Part shown: piece after piece, positions 39,612-53,078 of the stretch
Numbering within the stretch: the stretch's first letter is position 1
How the letters are laid out: each line of letters starts with the position of its first letter
From: Haemophilus parainfluenzae
GTDB lineage: Bacteria; Pseudomonadota; Gammaproteobacteria; Enterobacterales; Pasteurellaceae
Length of the DNA: 64,000 nucleotides
Direction: 5' to 3'
Assembly: GCF_014931415.1 (NCBI RefSeq)
Contig: NZ_CP063121.1
Location: forward strand, 496,001-560,000
Made by a program: the position numbers and the translations under genes
The notes under the pieces: generated by a model
What the model was told of the DNA's origin: nothing
Databases searched by the model: none
Seen by the model: the letters and a program-made list of their open reading frames with translations, nothing else

Positions 39612-39634
39612 ATGATTAAATTTAAAGAACTTTA

Positions 39635-40486
39635 TTAATGGGTGAGAGCTTGTTTTACTGCTACATCCAATCCTGCTGTTGGACGGCCAAGCAATTTCTC
39701 AAGGGTTTTGTCTTCTGAGTATAATGCACCGTTTGATGCATCTACATCCCATTGTGCAATTAAGCCTGCAAAGCCTTCATCTAATCCTGCTTGCACAAGT
39801 GCAGCGGCATAATCTGCTGCAGGAATATCCACGTAAGGGATATCTTTACCTGTTTGTTTGCTGATTTCTGCTGCAAGGTCGGCTAATGTCCAACTGGTTG
39901 ATCCGGCAAGCTCGTAAGTTTGGTTTTCATGCCCTTCACTTAATGCAACGTTTACCGATGCTTCAGCAAGTTCTGCACGGAGTACAGAGGAAATTTTGCC
40001 GTTTTTTGCTGAACCGTAGAAAGCATTGTTTGCTAATGCCGCTGGAATTGAAGCCGTGTAGTTTTCGGTGTACCAACCATTGCGTAAAATGGTGTAAGTA
40101 ATGCCTGAGGCTTTTAGTGCAGCTTCAGTTTCAACGTGCTCACCGGCAAGAGATTTCACGGTATTGTCGTTGGTGGCGCCAAGTAGGCTGGTGTAAATAA
40201 TATGTTTCACGCCGGCTTTTTTTGCTGATTCAATTACGTTGTTATGTTGTACAAAACGCTGACCGATTTCATTACTTGAAACAAGAATTAAAGTATCTAC
40301 GCCTTGTAATGCTTCTACTTGACCTTCTGTTTTTGAATAATCAAATTTGCGGGCTTCTACACCTAAAATTTTTTCTGGAGAGCGTACAAGCGCGATGACA
40401 TTTGCTTGTTTTGCTTTTAATAAGTCTAATGCGATTGCGCCAAATTGACCTGTTGCACCAGTAATTGCGATAGTTTTAGTTGTCAT
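39635..40486 (-). CDS. qorB: NAD(P)H:quinone oxidoreductase QorB (YtfG) type
   Basis: The 283-residue NmrA/atypical short-chain reductase has the N-terminal dinucleotide loop GATGQFGAIALDLL. Its matches to E. coli QorB run through: SSNEIGQRFVQH, KHIIYTSLLGA, LRNGWYTENYTAS and YELAGSTSWTLADLAAE. QorB reduces quinones using NADPH. It is divergent from an HxlR regulator of the YtfH type, as ytfG/ytfH are in E. coli. In E. coli that pair is far from oriC; here it stands between mnmG and rsmG. Confidence 0.85.
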   Translation of the reverse strand: MTTKTIAITGATGQFGAIALDLLKAKQANVIALVRSPEKILGVEARKFDYSKTEGQVEALQGVDTLILVSSNEIGQRFVQHNNVIESAKKAGVKHIIYTSLLGATNDNTVKSLAGEHVETEAALKASGITYTILRNGWYTENYTASIPAALANNAFYGSAKNGKISSVLRAELAEASVNVALSEGHENQTYELAGSTSWTLADLAAEISKQTGKDIPYVDIPAADYAAALVQAGLDEGFAGLIAQWDVDASNGALYSEDKTLEKLLGRPTAGLDVAVKQALTH

Positions 40487-40551
40487 TATATTTTCCTTCT
40501 CGTTAAGTTGAAATTATATTTGAACATTTGATTGTTCGCTTGATGTGGCGT

Positions 40552-40599
40552 ATTATATTTTAATACTTACTTTTGAGAAGTACTTACATAAACGTAAGT
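40552..40599. promoter_or_regulatory. qorB/ytfH divergent control region with HxlR-type dyad
   Basis: ACTTAC-N6-GTAAGT (40582-40599) is a perfect inverted repeat, and a further ACTTAC lies at 40565-40570. A -10-like TATAAT for qorB (minus, 40557-40552) is next to it. HxlR/YodB regulators bind such dyads and leave them on quinone or aldehyde stress, so this is the probable operator of the ytfH product. Confidence 0.55.
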
Positions 40600-40652
40600 T
40601 TTGTAATTTTTTAAAAATAATTTTTAACTCATTAATTTTTAAGGAATTAAAA

Positions 40653-41009
40653 ATGGAAAAAAATTTAAATCGTGGAAATGTTCTGGCTTCCGCTTGCCCT
40701 TCTCGCCAAATTTTGCAACATTTAACCAGCCGTTGGGGCGCATTAGTGTTAGTGAGTTTACATTCTGGCACCAAGCGTTTTAGTGAACTTTGCCGAGCCA
40801 TTGATGGTGTAAGTGAACGTATGTTGACTAAAACCCTGCAGGAATTGGAAGCCGATGGGATGTTAATCCGTAAATCCTATAATACTGTGCCACCGCAAGT
40901 GGATTACACATTAACAGAATTTGGATCACAGGCTTCTAATAAAATGTTTGAGTTGGTGGATTGGTTGGAAACAAATTTAGGGAATATTTTAGCAAGCCAG
41001 AAGAAATAA
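40653..41009 (+). CDS. ytfH: HxlR-family regulator, YtfH type
   Basis: The 118-residue winged-helix regulator matches E. coli YtfH: NVLASACPSRQILQHLTSRWG with the family Cys in ACPSR (residue 15), FSELCRAIDGVSERMLTKTLQELEADG as the recognition region, and YTLTEFG as the wing. The N-terminal Cys may sense quinones or oxidants as in related YodB/QorR. I start at 40653 (MEKNLNRGN), with TTTAAGGAATT upstream; an earlier in-frame start at 40545 would add 36 atypical residues that overlap the operator region. It is divergent from qorB. Confidence 0.85.
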   Translation: MEKNLNRGNVLASACPSRQILQHLTSRWGALVLVSLHSGTKRFSELCRAIDGVSERMLTKTLQELEADGMLIRKSYNTVPPQVDYTLTEFGSQASNKMFELVDWLETNLGNILASQKK

Positions 41010-41068
41010 TGTTTCAAGGTAGGTATTTTCAAGTAGAATGACGACAAACAGACAAGATAGATAGAAAA

Positions 41069-41680
41069 ATGAAAGCAAAACTCGAAAATTTACTGACTCA
41101 AGCTGAAATTCAATTAACAGATCGACAAAAAGATCAACTTATCCAGTTAGTGCAATTACTCAATAAATGGAATAAAGCCTATAACTTAACCTCTGTGCGT
41201 GATCCACAGGAAATGTTAGTGAAACATATCTTGGATAGTATTGTTGTTAGTCCTTATTTACAAGGGGATCGTTTTATTGATGTAGGAACCGGTCCAGGCT
41301 TGCCAGGTCTGCCTCTAGCCATTATTAATCCTAGCAAGCAATTTGTCTTGTTAGATAGTTTAGGTAAGCGTATTAGCTTTATTCGAAATGCAGTACGTGA
41401 GTTAGGACTAACAAATATAGAACCCGTTCTTAGCCGCGTTGAGGAATACCAACCTGAACAAAAATTCGACGGTGTACTAAGTCGTGCATTTGCTTCGTTA
41501 AAAGATATGACAGATTGGTGTCATCATTTGCCAAAGAAAGATGGATATTTTTATGCCTTGAAAGGCATTTATCACGAAGATGAAGTTCAAGAATTAGACA
41601 AAAAATTCGAAATAAAAGACGTGATAACTTTACATATCCCTGAGCTTGTAGGTGAACGACATTTAATCGTTTTACGATAA
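41069..41680 (+). CDS. rsmG: 16S rRNA m7G527 methyltransferase
   Basis: RsmG (GidB) methylates N7 of G527 in 16S rRNA with S-adenosylmethionine. The 203-residue protein shows [14 protein letters not shown] and the SAM loop [27 protein letters not shown] and [12 protein letters not shown] complete the match. In E. coli it follows mnmG; here qorB/ytfH interrupt. The atp operon begins 139 bases downstream with its own promoter. Confidence 0.95.
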   Translation: MKAKLENLLTQAEIQLTDRQKDQLIQLVQLLNKWNKAYNLTSVRDPQEMLVKHILDSIVVSPYLQGDRFIDVGTGPGLPGLPLAIINPSKQFVLLDSLGKRISFIRNAVRELGLTNIEPVLSRVEEYQPEQKFDGVLSRAFASLKDMTDWCHHLPKKDGYFYALKGIYHEDEVQELDKKFEIKDVITLHIPELVGERHLIVLR

Positions 41681-41758
41681 AACACACTTTTTTTGTGACG
41701 ATTTTGTGAATATTTTTTAAAAGTGTGATTTGTTTAACATTTTTTAGTGGTTTAAAAG

Positions 41759-41786
41759 TTGAAACTCTTTGTAGCGCGGGTATAAT
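41759..41786 (+). promoter_or_regulatory. Promoter of the atp operon
   Basis: TTGAAA (41759-41764) and TATAAT (41781-41786) are 16 bases apart, predicting a start near 41793, 27 bases before atpI. Confidence 0.7.
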
Positions 41787-41819
41787 TAGATAGTTTTTGT
41801 ATTTTAAAAAAATAAGATA

Positions 41820-42194
41820 ATGTCTAAGGTTTTAACACAGGCTAAAAATCGATATCAAAAGGCGATAATCATTGAGTCGGTTTGTCTTGTTGTTTTTGGG
41901 GTATTCCTTGCAATTTGGCAAGGTGAAAGTGCGGTAGATTTTAGTTTAGGATTTATCAGTGCTTTTGTACCATTTTGTGCTTTTGCTTATATTGTTTTTT
42001 TTCGCAAACAAGATTTTTCAACAAAATTAACAGCATTTTATCGTGGTGAAGCGTTAAAGTTTATGCTAACGATTGTGCTTGTGGGGGTGTCCTTTAAATG
42101 GCTTGCTATCTCACATTTTATTTTGTTTTTTGTTGGTTTTTTTACAGCATTAGCGTTGAATAATTTTATTCCGTTTTTGTTAAATAGATCTTAA
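41820..42194 (+). CDS. atpI: ATP synthase accessory protein AtpI
   Basis: The 124-residue membrane protein has four hydrophobic segments (IESVCLVVFGVFLAIW, LGFISAFVPFCAFAYIVFF, LTIVLVGVSFKW, and a Phe-rich last helix). It heads the atp operon, the place and topology of AtpI, which helps assemble the c-ring. Sequence conservation in this family is weak, so the call depends on position. There is a NhaA-like basic FFRKQ loop. The ribosome site (AATAAGATA) is poor, which may keep expression low. Confidence 0.85.
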   Translation: MSKVLTQAKNRYQKAIIIESVCLVVFGVFLAIWQGESAVDFSLGFISAFVPFCAFAYIVFFRKQDFSTKLTAFYRGEALKFMLTIVLVGVSFKWLAISHFILFFVGFFTALALNNFIPFLLNRS

Positions 42195-43315
<1,121 letters not shown>

Positions 43316-43364
43316 TCACCTTATTTGCTTATCAACGTAAAACAAGCATAGTAAGGAGGACGTT

Positions 43365-43835
43365 GTGAATTTAAATGCAACATTGATTGGTCAACTTATT
43401 GCGTTCGCACTTTTTGTGTGGTTCTGCATGAAGTTTGTTTGGCCACCAATTATTAATGCGATTGAAACACGTCAAAGCCAAATTGCGAACGCCTTAGCGT
43501 CAGCTGAAGCAGCGAAAAAAGAGCAAGCAGATACTAAAAATCTTGTTGAACAAGAACTTCTATCTGCAAAAGTACAAGCTCAAGAAATTTTAGATGCTGC
43601 GAATAAACGTCGCAATGAAGTGTTAGACGAAGTGAAAGCAGAAGCTGAAGAACTAAAAGCAAAAATTATTGCTCAAGGTTATGCTGAAGTAGAAGCAGAA
43701 CGTAAACGTGTTCAAGAAGAATTACGTGTTAAAGTGGCTTCATTAGCAGTAGCAGGTGCTGAGAAAATTGTGGGTCGTTCTATTGATGAAGCGGCAAACA
43801 ATGACATTATTGATAAATTAGTTGCAGAGTTATAA
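43365..43835 (+). CDS. atpF: ATP synthase F0 subunit b
   Basis: The 156-residue peripheral stalk subunit has one N-terminal membrane helix ([22 protein letters not shown]) and then a long charged coiled coil. It begins with GTG at 43365, with a strong AAGGAGGA site 8 bases before it; in atp operons a weak start with a strong site helps balance b against c. Confidence 0.95.
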   Translation: MNLNATLIGQLIAFALFVWFCMKFVWPPIINAIETRQSQIANALASAEAAKKEQADTKNLVEQELLSAKVQAQEILDAANKRRNEVLDEVKAEAEELKAKIIAQGYAEVEAERKRVQEELRVKVASLAVAGAEKIVGRSIDEAANNDIIDKLVAEL

Positions 43836-43847
43836 GAGGCTTAGCTT

Positions 43848-44381
43848 ATGTCAGAATTAACTACAATAGCTCGCCCTTATGCAAAAGCTGCATTCGACTT
43901 TGCCATTGAACAAAGTGCGGTTGAAAAATGGACTGAAATGTTAGGTTTTGCTGCAGCCGTAGCTGAAGATGAAACGGTAAAAGCTTACTTAAGTTGTTCT
44001 CTTTCTGCACAGAAATTAGCTGATACAGTAATTTCTATTTGTGGCGAACAATTGGATCAATATGGGCAAAATCTTATTCGGTTAATGGCTGAAAATAAGC
44101 GTTTGAGTGCGATTCCTACCGTGTTTGAAGAATTTAAACATTATGTGGAAGAACATCAAGCTATTGCAGAAGTTGAAGTAACTTCTGCACAACCATTGAA
44201 TGCAACACAAATCGAAAAAATTGCAGCTGCAATGGAAAAAAGATTAGCTCGCAAAGTGAAATTAAATTGCAATGTAGATAGCTCACTGATTGCCGGTGTA
44301 GTGATTCGTACAGAAGATTTTGTGATTGACGGAAGTAGTCGTGGACAACTTGCTCGTCTCGCAAATGAGTTGCAATTATAA
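43848..44381 (+). CDS. atpH: ATP synthase F1 subunit delta
   Basis: The 177-residue stator subunit starts [19 protein letters not shown], the usual delta opening, and ends in [27 protein letters not shown] sequence ([13 protein letters not shown]). It joins F1 to subunit b. An uptake signal lies within at about 43914. Spacing to atpF is 12 bases. Confidence 0.95.
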   Translation: MSELTTIARPYAKAAFDFAIEQSAVEKWTEMLGFAAAVAEDETVKAYLSCSLSAQKLADTVISICGEQLDQYGQNLIRLMAENKRLSAIPTVFEEFKHYVEEHQAIAEVEVTSAQPLNATQIEKIAAAMEKRLARKVKLNCNVDSSLIAGVVIRTEDFVIDGSSRGQLARLANELQL

Positions 44382-44393
44382 GAGGAATACAAG

Positions 44394-45935
44394 ATGCAAC
44401 TAAATTCAACTGAAATTAGTGAATTGATTAAAAAACGCATCGCTCAATTTGACGTGGTGAGCGAAGCCCGTAATACAGGGACAATTGTTTCTGTAAGTGA
44501 CGGGATTATTCGTATTCATGGCTTAAGCGATGTGATGCAAGGCGAAATGATCGCCTTACCAGGCAACCGTTACGCAATGGCACTTAACCTTGAACGTGAT
44601 TCTGTTGGTGCGGTAGTAATGGGCCCTTACGCAGATTTAGCGGAAGGTATGGAAGTACAATGTACTGGCCGTATTCTTGAAGTACCAGTTGGTCGTGGTT
44701 TATTAGGTCGTGTGGTAAATACACTTGGTCAACCAATCGATGGTAAAGGTGAAATTGAAAACGATGGTTTCTCTCCTGTTGAAGTCATTGCACCAGGTGT
44801 TATCGATCGTAAATCTGTTGATCAGCCTGTACAAACTGGTTATAAAGCGGTTGACTCCATGGTTCCAATCGGTCGTGGTCAACGTGAGTTAATCATCGGT
44901 GACCGTCAAACGGGTAAAACAGCATTAGCAATCGACGCAATCATTAACCAACGTGATTCAGGTATTAAATGTATCTATGTAGCGATCGGTCAAAAAGCGT
45001 CGACTATTGCAAACGTAGTGCGTAAATTAGAAGAGCACGGTGCGCTTGAAAACACTATCGTTGTTGCGGCATCTGCATCTGAATCAGCTGCTTTACAATA
45101 TTTAGCGCCTTATGCTGGTTGTGCAATGGGTGAATATTTCCGTGATCGCGGTGAAGATGCGTTAATCGTTTACGATGACTTATCAAAACAAGCTGTTGCT
45201 TATCGTCAGATTTCATTATTATTACGTCGTCCACCAGGTCGTGAAGCATATCCAGGTGACGTATTCTATCTACACTCACGTTTACTTGAACGTGCAGCAC
45301 GTGTAAGTGAAGAATACGTAGAAAAATTTACTCAAGGTGCAGTAAAAGGAAAAACCGGTTCTTTAACCGCTCTTCCAATTATTGAAACTCAAGCAGGTGA
45401 CGTTTCAGCATTCGTTCCAACCAACGTAATTTCGATTACCGATGGTCAGATTTTCTTAGAATCTAACTTATTTAACTCTGGTATTCGTCCAGCGGTAAAC
45501 CCAGGTATTTCGGTATCTCGTGTGGGTGGTTCTGCACAAACTAAAGTAGTGAAAAAATTAGCTGGTGGTATCCGTACTGCATTAGCTCAATATCGTGAAT
45601 TAGCAGCGTTTGCTCAGTTCGCATCTGACCTTGATGATGCTACCCGCAAACAACTTTCTCACGGTGAAAAAGTCACTGAATTATTGAAACAAAAACAATA
45701 TGTACCGCTTAGCGTAGCAGAGCAATCTGTGTTGCTTTTCGCGGTTGAGTTTGGCTATTTAGAAGATGTGGAATTGCAAAAAATTGCAAGTTTTGAAGCC
45801 GCACTTTTAGATTACGCTCGCCGTAACCATAGCGAGTTTATGGCTGAATTGACCAAAACCGGTAATTACAATGATGAAGTTAAAGCATCATTGAAAACGA
45901 TTTTGGATAACTTTAAAGCCAACAGCGCGTGGTAA
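44394..45935 (+). CDS. atpA: ATP synthase F1 subunit alpha
   Basis: The 513-residue regulatory nucleotide-binding subunit has the P-loop GDRQTGKT at about 169-176 and the family signature in the [14 protein letters not shown] region (arginine finger in VSRVG). Length equals the E. coli subunit (513). An AGAGGAA site precedes it, 12 bases after atpH. Confidence 0.98.
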   Translation: MQLNSTEISELIKKRIAQFDVVSEARNTGTIVSVSDGIIRIHGLSDVMQGEMIALPGNRYAMALNLERDSVGAVVMGPYADLAEGMEVQCTGRILEVPVGRGLLGRVVNTLGQPIDGKGEIENDGFSPVEVIAPGVIDRKSVDQPVQTGYKAVDSMVPIGRGQRELIIGDRQTGKTALAIDAIINQRDSGIKCIYVAIGQKASTIANVVRKLEEHGALENTIVVAASASESAALQYLAPYAGCAMGEYFRDRGEDALIVYDDLSKQAVAYRQISLLLRRPPGREAYPGDVFYLHSRLLERAARVSEEYVEKFTQGAVKGKTGSLTALPIIETQAGDVSAFVPTNVISITDGQIFLESNLFNSGIRPAVNPGISVSRVGGSAQTKVVKKLAGGIRTALAQYRELAAFAQFASDLDDATRKQLSHGEKVTELLKQKQYVPLSVAEQSVLLFAVEFGYLEDVELQKIASFEAALLDYARRNHSEFMAELTKTGNYNDEVKASLKTILDNFKANSAW

Positions 45936-45953
45936 AAGTAACGGAGAAATAAG

Positions 45954-48213
<2,260 letters not shown>

Positions 48214-48243
48214 TCACTTCAAGTCATTTGAAGGAGAACAAAA

Positions 48244-48672
48244 ATGGCGACATTTAACCTAATAATAGTCAGCGCAGAGCGAAAAATCTTTGAAGGTGCT
48301 GTGAAACAAATCCAAGCAACAGGTGTGGAAGGTGAACTAGGTATTTTACCAAACCACACCCCTTTGATGACGGCGATTAAGCCAGGGATTGTTAAATTCA
48401 CTCTCGAAGATGGCAACGAAGAAGTTATCTATGTTTCAGGCGGCTTCTTAGAAGTTCAACCTAAAGTAGTAACAGTACTTGCCGATGTTGCAATTCGCGG
48501 TAGCGAGTTAGATGCAGATCGTATTCGTGAAGCAAAACGTGAAGCGGAAGAAAATATTGTGAATCACGCAGTTGATGTGGATCATGATTTACTTGTAGCT
48601 AAACTTTCTAAAGAGTTAGCGAAACTTCGTGCTTACGAACTTACTGAAAAACTCGTTAAATCAAAACGATAA
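48244..48672 (+). CDS. atpC: ATP synthase F1 subunit epsilon
   Basis: The 142-residue subunit has an N-terminal beta sandwich ([36 protein letters not shown]) and a C-terminal helical hairpin that can inhibit ATP hydrolysis. It is the last gene of the operon, followed by a terminator. Confidence 0.96.
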   Translation: MATFNLIIVSAERKIFEGAVKQIQATGVEGELGILPNHTPLMTAIKPGIVKFTLEDGNEEVIYVSGGFLEVQPKVVTVLADVAIRGSELDADRIREAKREAEENIVNHAVDVDHDLLVAKLSKELAKLRAYELTEKLVKSKR

Positions 48673-48683
48673 GTTAATGATAA

Positions 48684-48720
48684 TAAAAAAGAGCGGTTAT
48701 TTTGACCGCTCTTTTTGTTT
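48684..48720. terminator. Bidirectional terminator between atpC and ilvA
   Basis: AAAAAGAGCGGTTA faces TGACCGCTCTTTTTG with a short loop. Like the mutS/glpX terminator it uses AGAGCGGT rather than the uptake core. Confidence 0.85.
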
Positions 48721-48722
48721 TT

Positions 48723-50264
48723 CTATCGTAAGAAATATCGATACGCTTTACTTTCACTTACATCTTCATAAACATAGCCGAGTTCTGCTAAAGCTTGTTC
48801 AAATTCTGCGTTATCTTTTTCGCCTAATTGGAAAGCCGCAAGAATATTACCGTAATCCGCTCCATGTGCACGATAATGGAATAATGAAATATTCCAACGT
48901 TTACCCAAAATTTCTAAGAATTTCAGTAGAGCGCCTTTTTGTTCTGGAAATTCAAAGCTATAAAGTCTTTCATGATGATTAGAAACTCGTCCACCCATTA
49001 AATAACGCACGTGAGTTTTCGCAATATCATCATCAGACATATCTTCTACATCAAAGCCGTTTTTCGTTAAATCAGCAATAATTTCTGATTTTTCAGCTTC
49101 ATTAGCCGTGCGTACACCAACGAAAATACAGGCTTTTTGATTATCTGCATAACGATAACTGAATTCTGTTACTGCACGGTTGCCGATGACATGGGCAAAT
49201 TTTAAGAAGCTACCCGGTTGTTCCGGCATCGTTACTGCCAATAAAGCTTCACGGTTTTCACCAATTTCACAACGTTCTGAAACATAACGCAATGTATGGA
49301 AATTAAGATTGGCGCCAGATAGAATTGCCGCCATATTTTTGCCTTCCAAATTGTTTTGTTTCACGTATTTCTTCAAACCAGCTAATCCTAAGGCGCCAGA
49401 TGGCTCTGCGACAGCACGCACGTTTTCAAATAAATCTTTCATTGCCGCACAAACTTCATCGCTGTCTACCAATACAATACCATCTAAATATTTTTGACAT
49501 AAACGGAATGTTTCATCACCAATACGTTTTACTGCTACTCCATCGGCAAATAGCCCAACATGTGCTAGATCTGTAGGTTCACCCTTTTCTAAGGCAGCAT
49601 TCAAACAGGCTGAATCTTTGGACTCGACACCAATGACTTTAATTTCCGGCATAAATTGTTTGAGCAAAATGGCTACGCCAGCGGCGAGACCACCGCCTCC
49701 GACTTGCACAAAGACATAATCTAAATCGGCAACTTGTTGCAACATTTCCATCGCCAATGTGCCTTGACCTGCGATAACCAATGGATGATCAAACGGCGGA
49801 ATAAATGTCATATGTTTAGATTTTGAAAGCTCAATGGCTTTGGCTTTAGCCTCATCAAAATTGGCTCCGTGTAACAGCACTTCGCCACCAAAACCACGAA
49901 CAGCATCCACTTTAATGCTCGGTGTATTTTGTGGCATCACAATTAATGCTTTTAAGCCGAGTTGTTTAGCGGATAAAGCAACACCTTGTGCATGGTTACC
50001 TGCAGAAGCGGCAATGACACCTGCTTGTTTTTGTTCATCAGAAAGGCTAGAAATCATTGCATAAGCACCACGAAGCTTAAAGCTATTTACTGGCTGGCGG
50101 TCTTCACGCTTAATCCAAATATTATTATGTAGGCGATCAGACAATTTGCCCATTTTTTGTAGTGGCGTTACGGTAGCGGCTTCATATACTCTGGAGCCTA
50201 GTTTGACAATCGCGTTAATGTAATCCGATTGAGAGGGTTGAGGATTGGTGAGTAGGTTTTTCAT
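48723..50264 (-). CDS. ilvA: Threonine dehydratase (biosynthetic)
   Basis: IlvA deaminates threonine to 2-oxobutanoate, the first step to isoleucine, and is inhibited by isoleucine. The 513-residue protein has the PLP lysine in NSFKLRGAY, the PLP phosphate loop VGGGGLAAG, and two C-terminal ACT-like regulatory domains (about 330-510), the long form as in E. coli (514). It is the last gene of the ilvGMDA operon. Confidence 0.95.
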   Translation of the reverse strand: MKNLLTNPQPSQSDYINAIVKLGSRVYEAATVTPLQKMGKLSDRLHNNIWIKREDRQPVNSFKLRGAYAMISSLSDEQKQAGVIAASAGNHAQGVALSAKQLGLKALIVMPQNTPSIKVDAVRGFGGEVLLHGANFDEAKAKAIELSKSKHMTFIPPFDHPLVIAGQGTLAMEMLQQVADLDYVFVQVGGGGLAAGVAILLKQFMPEIKVIGVESKDSACLNAALEKGEPTDLAHVGLFADGVAVKRIGDETFRLCQKYLDGIVLVDSDEVCAAMKDLFENVRAVAEPSGALGLAGLKKYVKQNNLEGKNMAAILSGANLNFHTLRYVSERCEIGENREALLAVTMPEQPGSFLKFAHVIGNRAVTEFSYRYADNQKACIFVGVRTANEAEKSEIIADLTKNGFDVEDMSDDDIAKTHVRYLMGGRVSNHHERLYSFEFPEQKGALLKFLEILGKRWNISLFHYRAHGADYGNILAAFQLGEKDNAEFEQALAELGYVYEDVSESKAYRYFLR

Positions 50265-50313
50265 GGTATTTGTTGTTTATGATGAAGTGCGGGTAATTTT
50301 TTCTTTGTTTTAT

Positions 50314-50341
50314 TTCTCCCTCTCATAAAAGAGAGGGAGAA
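50314..50341 (-). other. Hairpin between ilvD and ilvA
   Basis: TCTCCCTCTC (50315-50324) pairs perfectly with GAGAGGGAGA (50331-50340). No T run follows on either strand, so it is unlikely to be an intrinsic terminator. It may protect or process the polycistronic mRNA between ilvD and ilvA. Confidence 0.5.
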
Positions 50342-50348
50342 TCAGACA

Positions 50349-52187
50349 CTATTTTAAAAGTGTTTTATCACGAACGGCACCTTTATCCGCAGAAGTAGCG
50401 AAGTGACCAAATACTTTTAATGCAAAAGACACTTCACGTTCACGGTTAGCTGGTTGCCAGCCTTTGGCATCTTGCTCGGTACGGCGTTTTGCTAATTCTT
50501 CATCGCTGATTTTAAGGTTAATCGAGCGATTTGGAATATCGATTTCGATAATATCGTCATCATGTACTAAGCCGATCGCACCGCCAGAAGCTGCTTCAGG
50601 AGAAGCGTGACCAATAGATAAACCAGATGTACCGCCAGAGAAACGACCATCTGTTAATAAAGCACATTTTTTACCTAAGCCCATCGATTTTAAGTAGCTG
50701 GTTGGATACAACATTTCTTGCATGCCAGGGCCGCCTTTTGGACCTTCGTAGCGGATGACTACCACATGGCCTTCTTTCACTTTGCCACCTAAAATACCAG
50801 CTACTGCATCTTCTTGGCTTTCAAATACGATTGCACGGCCAGTGAATTTCCAGATAGATTCATCCACACCCGCCGTTTTTACGATACAGCCGTCTTTAGC
50901 GATGTTACCAAATAATACAGCTAAGCCGCCTTCTTGAGAAATCGCATTTTCTTTATTACGAATACAACCGCCTACACGGTCATCATCTACGCTATCCCAA
51001 CGGCAATCTTGCGAGAAGGCTTGCGTGGTGCGAATACCTGCCGGACCTGCACGGAAGAATTTGTGTAGTTCTTCATCTTTATTACGAATGATATCGTATT
51101 GATTTAATTGCTCTTCTAAAGTCATACCTAACACGGTTTTAGTGTTACGGTGGATTAATCCTGCACGATCTAATTCACCTAATAAGCCCATAATGCCACC
51201 TGCACGGTGTACATCTTCCATGTGGTATTTATTGGTGTTTGGTGCGATTTTGCTTAAGCAAGGCACAACGCGTGATAAGCGGTCAATATCTGCCATTTTG
51301 AAATCTACACCCGCTTCTTGAGCAGCTGCTAATAAGTGTAAAACGGTATTACTTGAACCACCCATCGCAATATCTAAACTCATTGCATTTTCAAAGGCTT
51401 CAAAGGTGCCGATTGAACGTGGTAATACGCTTTCATCATCTTGCTCGTAATAGCGTTTGCAAAGCTCAACAATTTGACGACCAGCTTTTAAGAATAATTC
51501 TTTACGGTCAGCATGGGTCGCTAACATTGAGCCATTGCCCGGTAAAGATAAACCTAAGGCTTCGGTTAAGCAGTTCATTGAGTTAGCAGTAAACATCCCT
51601 GAGCAAGAACCACAGGTTGGGCAAGCGCTGCGCTCAATGGCATCAACATCTTTATCGCTGACATTCACATCGGCGCTTTGGATCATGGCATCAATTAAGT
51701 CTAATTTGATGAGCTGGTCGGAAAGTTTGGTTTTACCAGCTTCCATCGGACCACCTGAAACGAAGATGGTTGGAATGTTTAAACGCATTGCCGCCATCAA
51801 CATTCCCGGGGTGATTTTGTCACAGTTGGAAATACACACCATCGCATCAGCACAGTGAGCATTAACCATATATTCTACGCTGTCTGCGATTAAATCACGG
51901 CTTGGTAAGGAATAAAGCATCCCGCCGTGGCCCATCGCGATACCGTCATCTACTGCGATAGTATTGAATTCTTTTGCTACGCCGCCTGCTTTTTCAATTT
52001 CAGCCGCGACTAGTTGACCCATATCTTTTAAATGAACATGCCCTGGTACAAATTGGGTGAATGAGTTCACCACCGCAATAATCGGTTTACCAAAGTCATT
52101 TTCTTTCATCCCTGTTGCACGCCATAAGGCACGTGCACCCGCCATATTACGACCTTGTGTACTGGTCGCTGAACGTAGTTTTGGCAT
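50349..52187 (-). CDS. ilvD: Dihydroxy-acid dehydratase
   Basis: IlvD turns 2,3-dihydroxy acids into the 2-oxo acids of valine and isoleucine, using an iron-sulfur cluster. The 612-residue protein shows the ligand cysteines in CISNCDK and [12 protein letters not shown], and [19 protein letters not shown] near the C-terminus. I start at 52187 ([17 protein letters not shown]) with GGAGAG before it; the frame continues five residues upstream. Confidence 0.96.
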   Translation of the reverse strand: MPKLRSATSTQGRNMAGARALWRATGMKENDFGKPIIAVVNSFTQFVPGHVHLKDMGQLVAAEIEKAGGVAKEFNTIAVDDGIAMGHGGMLYSLPSRDLIADSVEYMVNAHCADAMVCISNCDKITPGMLMAAMRLNIPTIFVSGGPMEAGKTKLSDQLIKLDLIDAMIQSADVNVSDKDVDAIERSACPTCGSCSGMFTANSMNCLTEALGLSLPGNGSMLATHADRKELFLKAGRQIVELCKRYYEQDDESVLPRSIGTFEAFENAMSLDIAMGGSSNTVLHLLAAAQEAGVDFKMADIDRLSRVVPCLSKIAPNTNKYHMEDVHRAGGIMGLLGELDRAGLIHRNTKTVLGMTLEEQLNQYDIIRNKDEELHKFFRAGPAGIRTTQAFSQDCRWDSVDDDRVGGCIRNKENAISQEGGLAVLFGNIAKDGCIVKTAGVDESIWKFTGRAIVFESQEDAVAGILGGKVKEGHVVVIRYEGPKGGPGMQEMLYPTSYLKSMGLGKKCALLTDGRFSGGTSGLSIGHASPEAASGGAIGLVHDDDIIEIDIPNRSINLKISDEELAKRRTEQDAKGWQPANREREVSFALKVFGHFATSADKGAVRDKTLLK

Positions 52188-52223
52188 AAATAATCTCTCC
52201 AAGTAAATTTTTAGGGTTTGTTT

Positions 52224-52859
52224 TTATTTTCCAGATAAAGACTGAATTGCATAAAAAGGTAATGAGATAATTGCTAACGGTACAAAAATAATCATTGCCG
52301 CTGATGCTCGTCCAGCTACTGTAACGTTATCCTCTGTTGCTTCAGCACTGAATCTTTTTTCTTGACGATATTCTAAGTACTTAGTTTCTAAAGGTTTAAT
52401 CAATTTGGCTTTTTTCAAAATCTCATTTTTGTTTTTAATATCAACAATTTCACCATCTTCCATTATAAAAAATATATTATGTTCCTGCATATAGTAATAT
52501 TTTTGTCCATAGAGCTCATTAGATTGCTTTTGAGTAAGCTCTTTATCATTAAAATATAATGTTAATGTAGCTTTCACTTTGTTTTTTTCAACATCTTTAG
52601 CGATAGAATGAATTTTCACAGATGATATGTTTTTTACGTAAGGTGATTGTAAGATACGAATTAAATCTCCAGTTTCACTATATTTTGAACCGGCAAAGTG
52701 ATAACTATTAAGTTGCCCTATAGCATAAATGTTGTCTTCTGCTATAAAGAAAGAGTGTATTACTTCTTTTTGAGAAGATAGTTCTTTATCTTGTAATGAA
52801 GTGCATCCAAATAGTACGAAAGTAATAAGTAGCTCCAATAACAAACGTATATTTTTCAT
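52224..52859 (-). CDS. Unrecognised lipoprotein inserted in the ilv operon
   Basis: The 211-residue protein has a lipoprotein signal (MKNIRLLLELLITFVLFGC, cysteine 19). A charged middle with an LTLYFNDKEL segment follows, then a hydrophobic C-terminal helix (ASAAMIIFVPLAIISLPFYAI). Its ATG overlaps the ilvM stop codon by one base (TAATG), so it is translationally coupled to ilvM, and ilvD follows 36 bases on. I know no such gene in ilvGMDA operons of enterobacteria. Its A+T-rich DNA differs from the ilv genes on both sides. The function is unknown. Confidence 0.7.
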   Translation of the reverse strand: MKNIRLLLELLITFVLFGCTSLQDKELSSQKEVIHSFFIAEDNIYAIGQLNSYHFAGSKYSETGDLIRILQSPYVKNISSVKIHSIAKDVEKNKVKATLTLYFNDKELTQKQSNELYGQKYYYMQEHNIFFIMEDGEIVDIKNKNEILKKAKLIKPLETKYLEYRQEKRFSAEATEDNVTVAGRASAAMIIFVPLAIISLPFYAIQSLSGK

Positions 52860-53077
52860 TATTTTATTTCCATAACATCCGGCAACTTCGCCAACTGATT
52901 CACTAATAAGTCAAAAGTGCGGTCAGATTTTACAGTGATTTTTAACTGCACTTGAGTGTCTACCAATGCCATATCCATATTAGTCACAGTGAAGCCACGT
53001 AAACGAATAACACGTAATACGCGTTCTAAAACCTCTGGGCGATGTTGAGCGGTTAATTCAAAAGTATATTGGTTCAT
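52859..53077 (-). CDS. ilvM: Acetolactate synthase II small subunit
   Basis: The 72-residue protein is a single ACT domain (YTFELTAQHRPEVLERVLRVIRLRGF, then QLKITVKSDRTFDLLVNQLAKLPDV), matching E. coli IlvM (87 residues) without its C-terminal extension. It stabilises and regulates IlvG. I start at 53077 (MNQYTF), one base after the ilvG stop codon, with GAGGAAATT before it; the longer frame would run into ilvG. An uptake signal lies inside near 52915. Confidence 0.88.
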   Translation of the reverse strand: MNQYTFELTAQHRPEVLERVLRVIRLRGFTVTNMDMALVDTQVQLKITVKSDRTFDLLVNQLAKLPDVMEIK

Positions 53078-53078
53078 C

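Noticed and set aside
50314..50341. Intrinsic terminator between ilvD and ilvA
   Set aside because: No T run on either strand.
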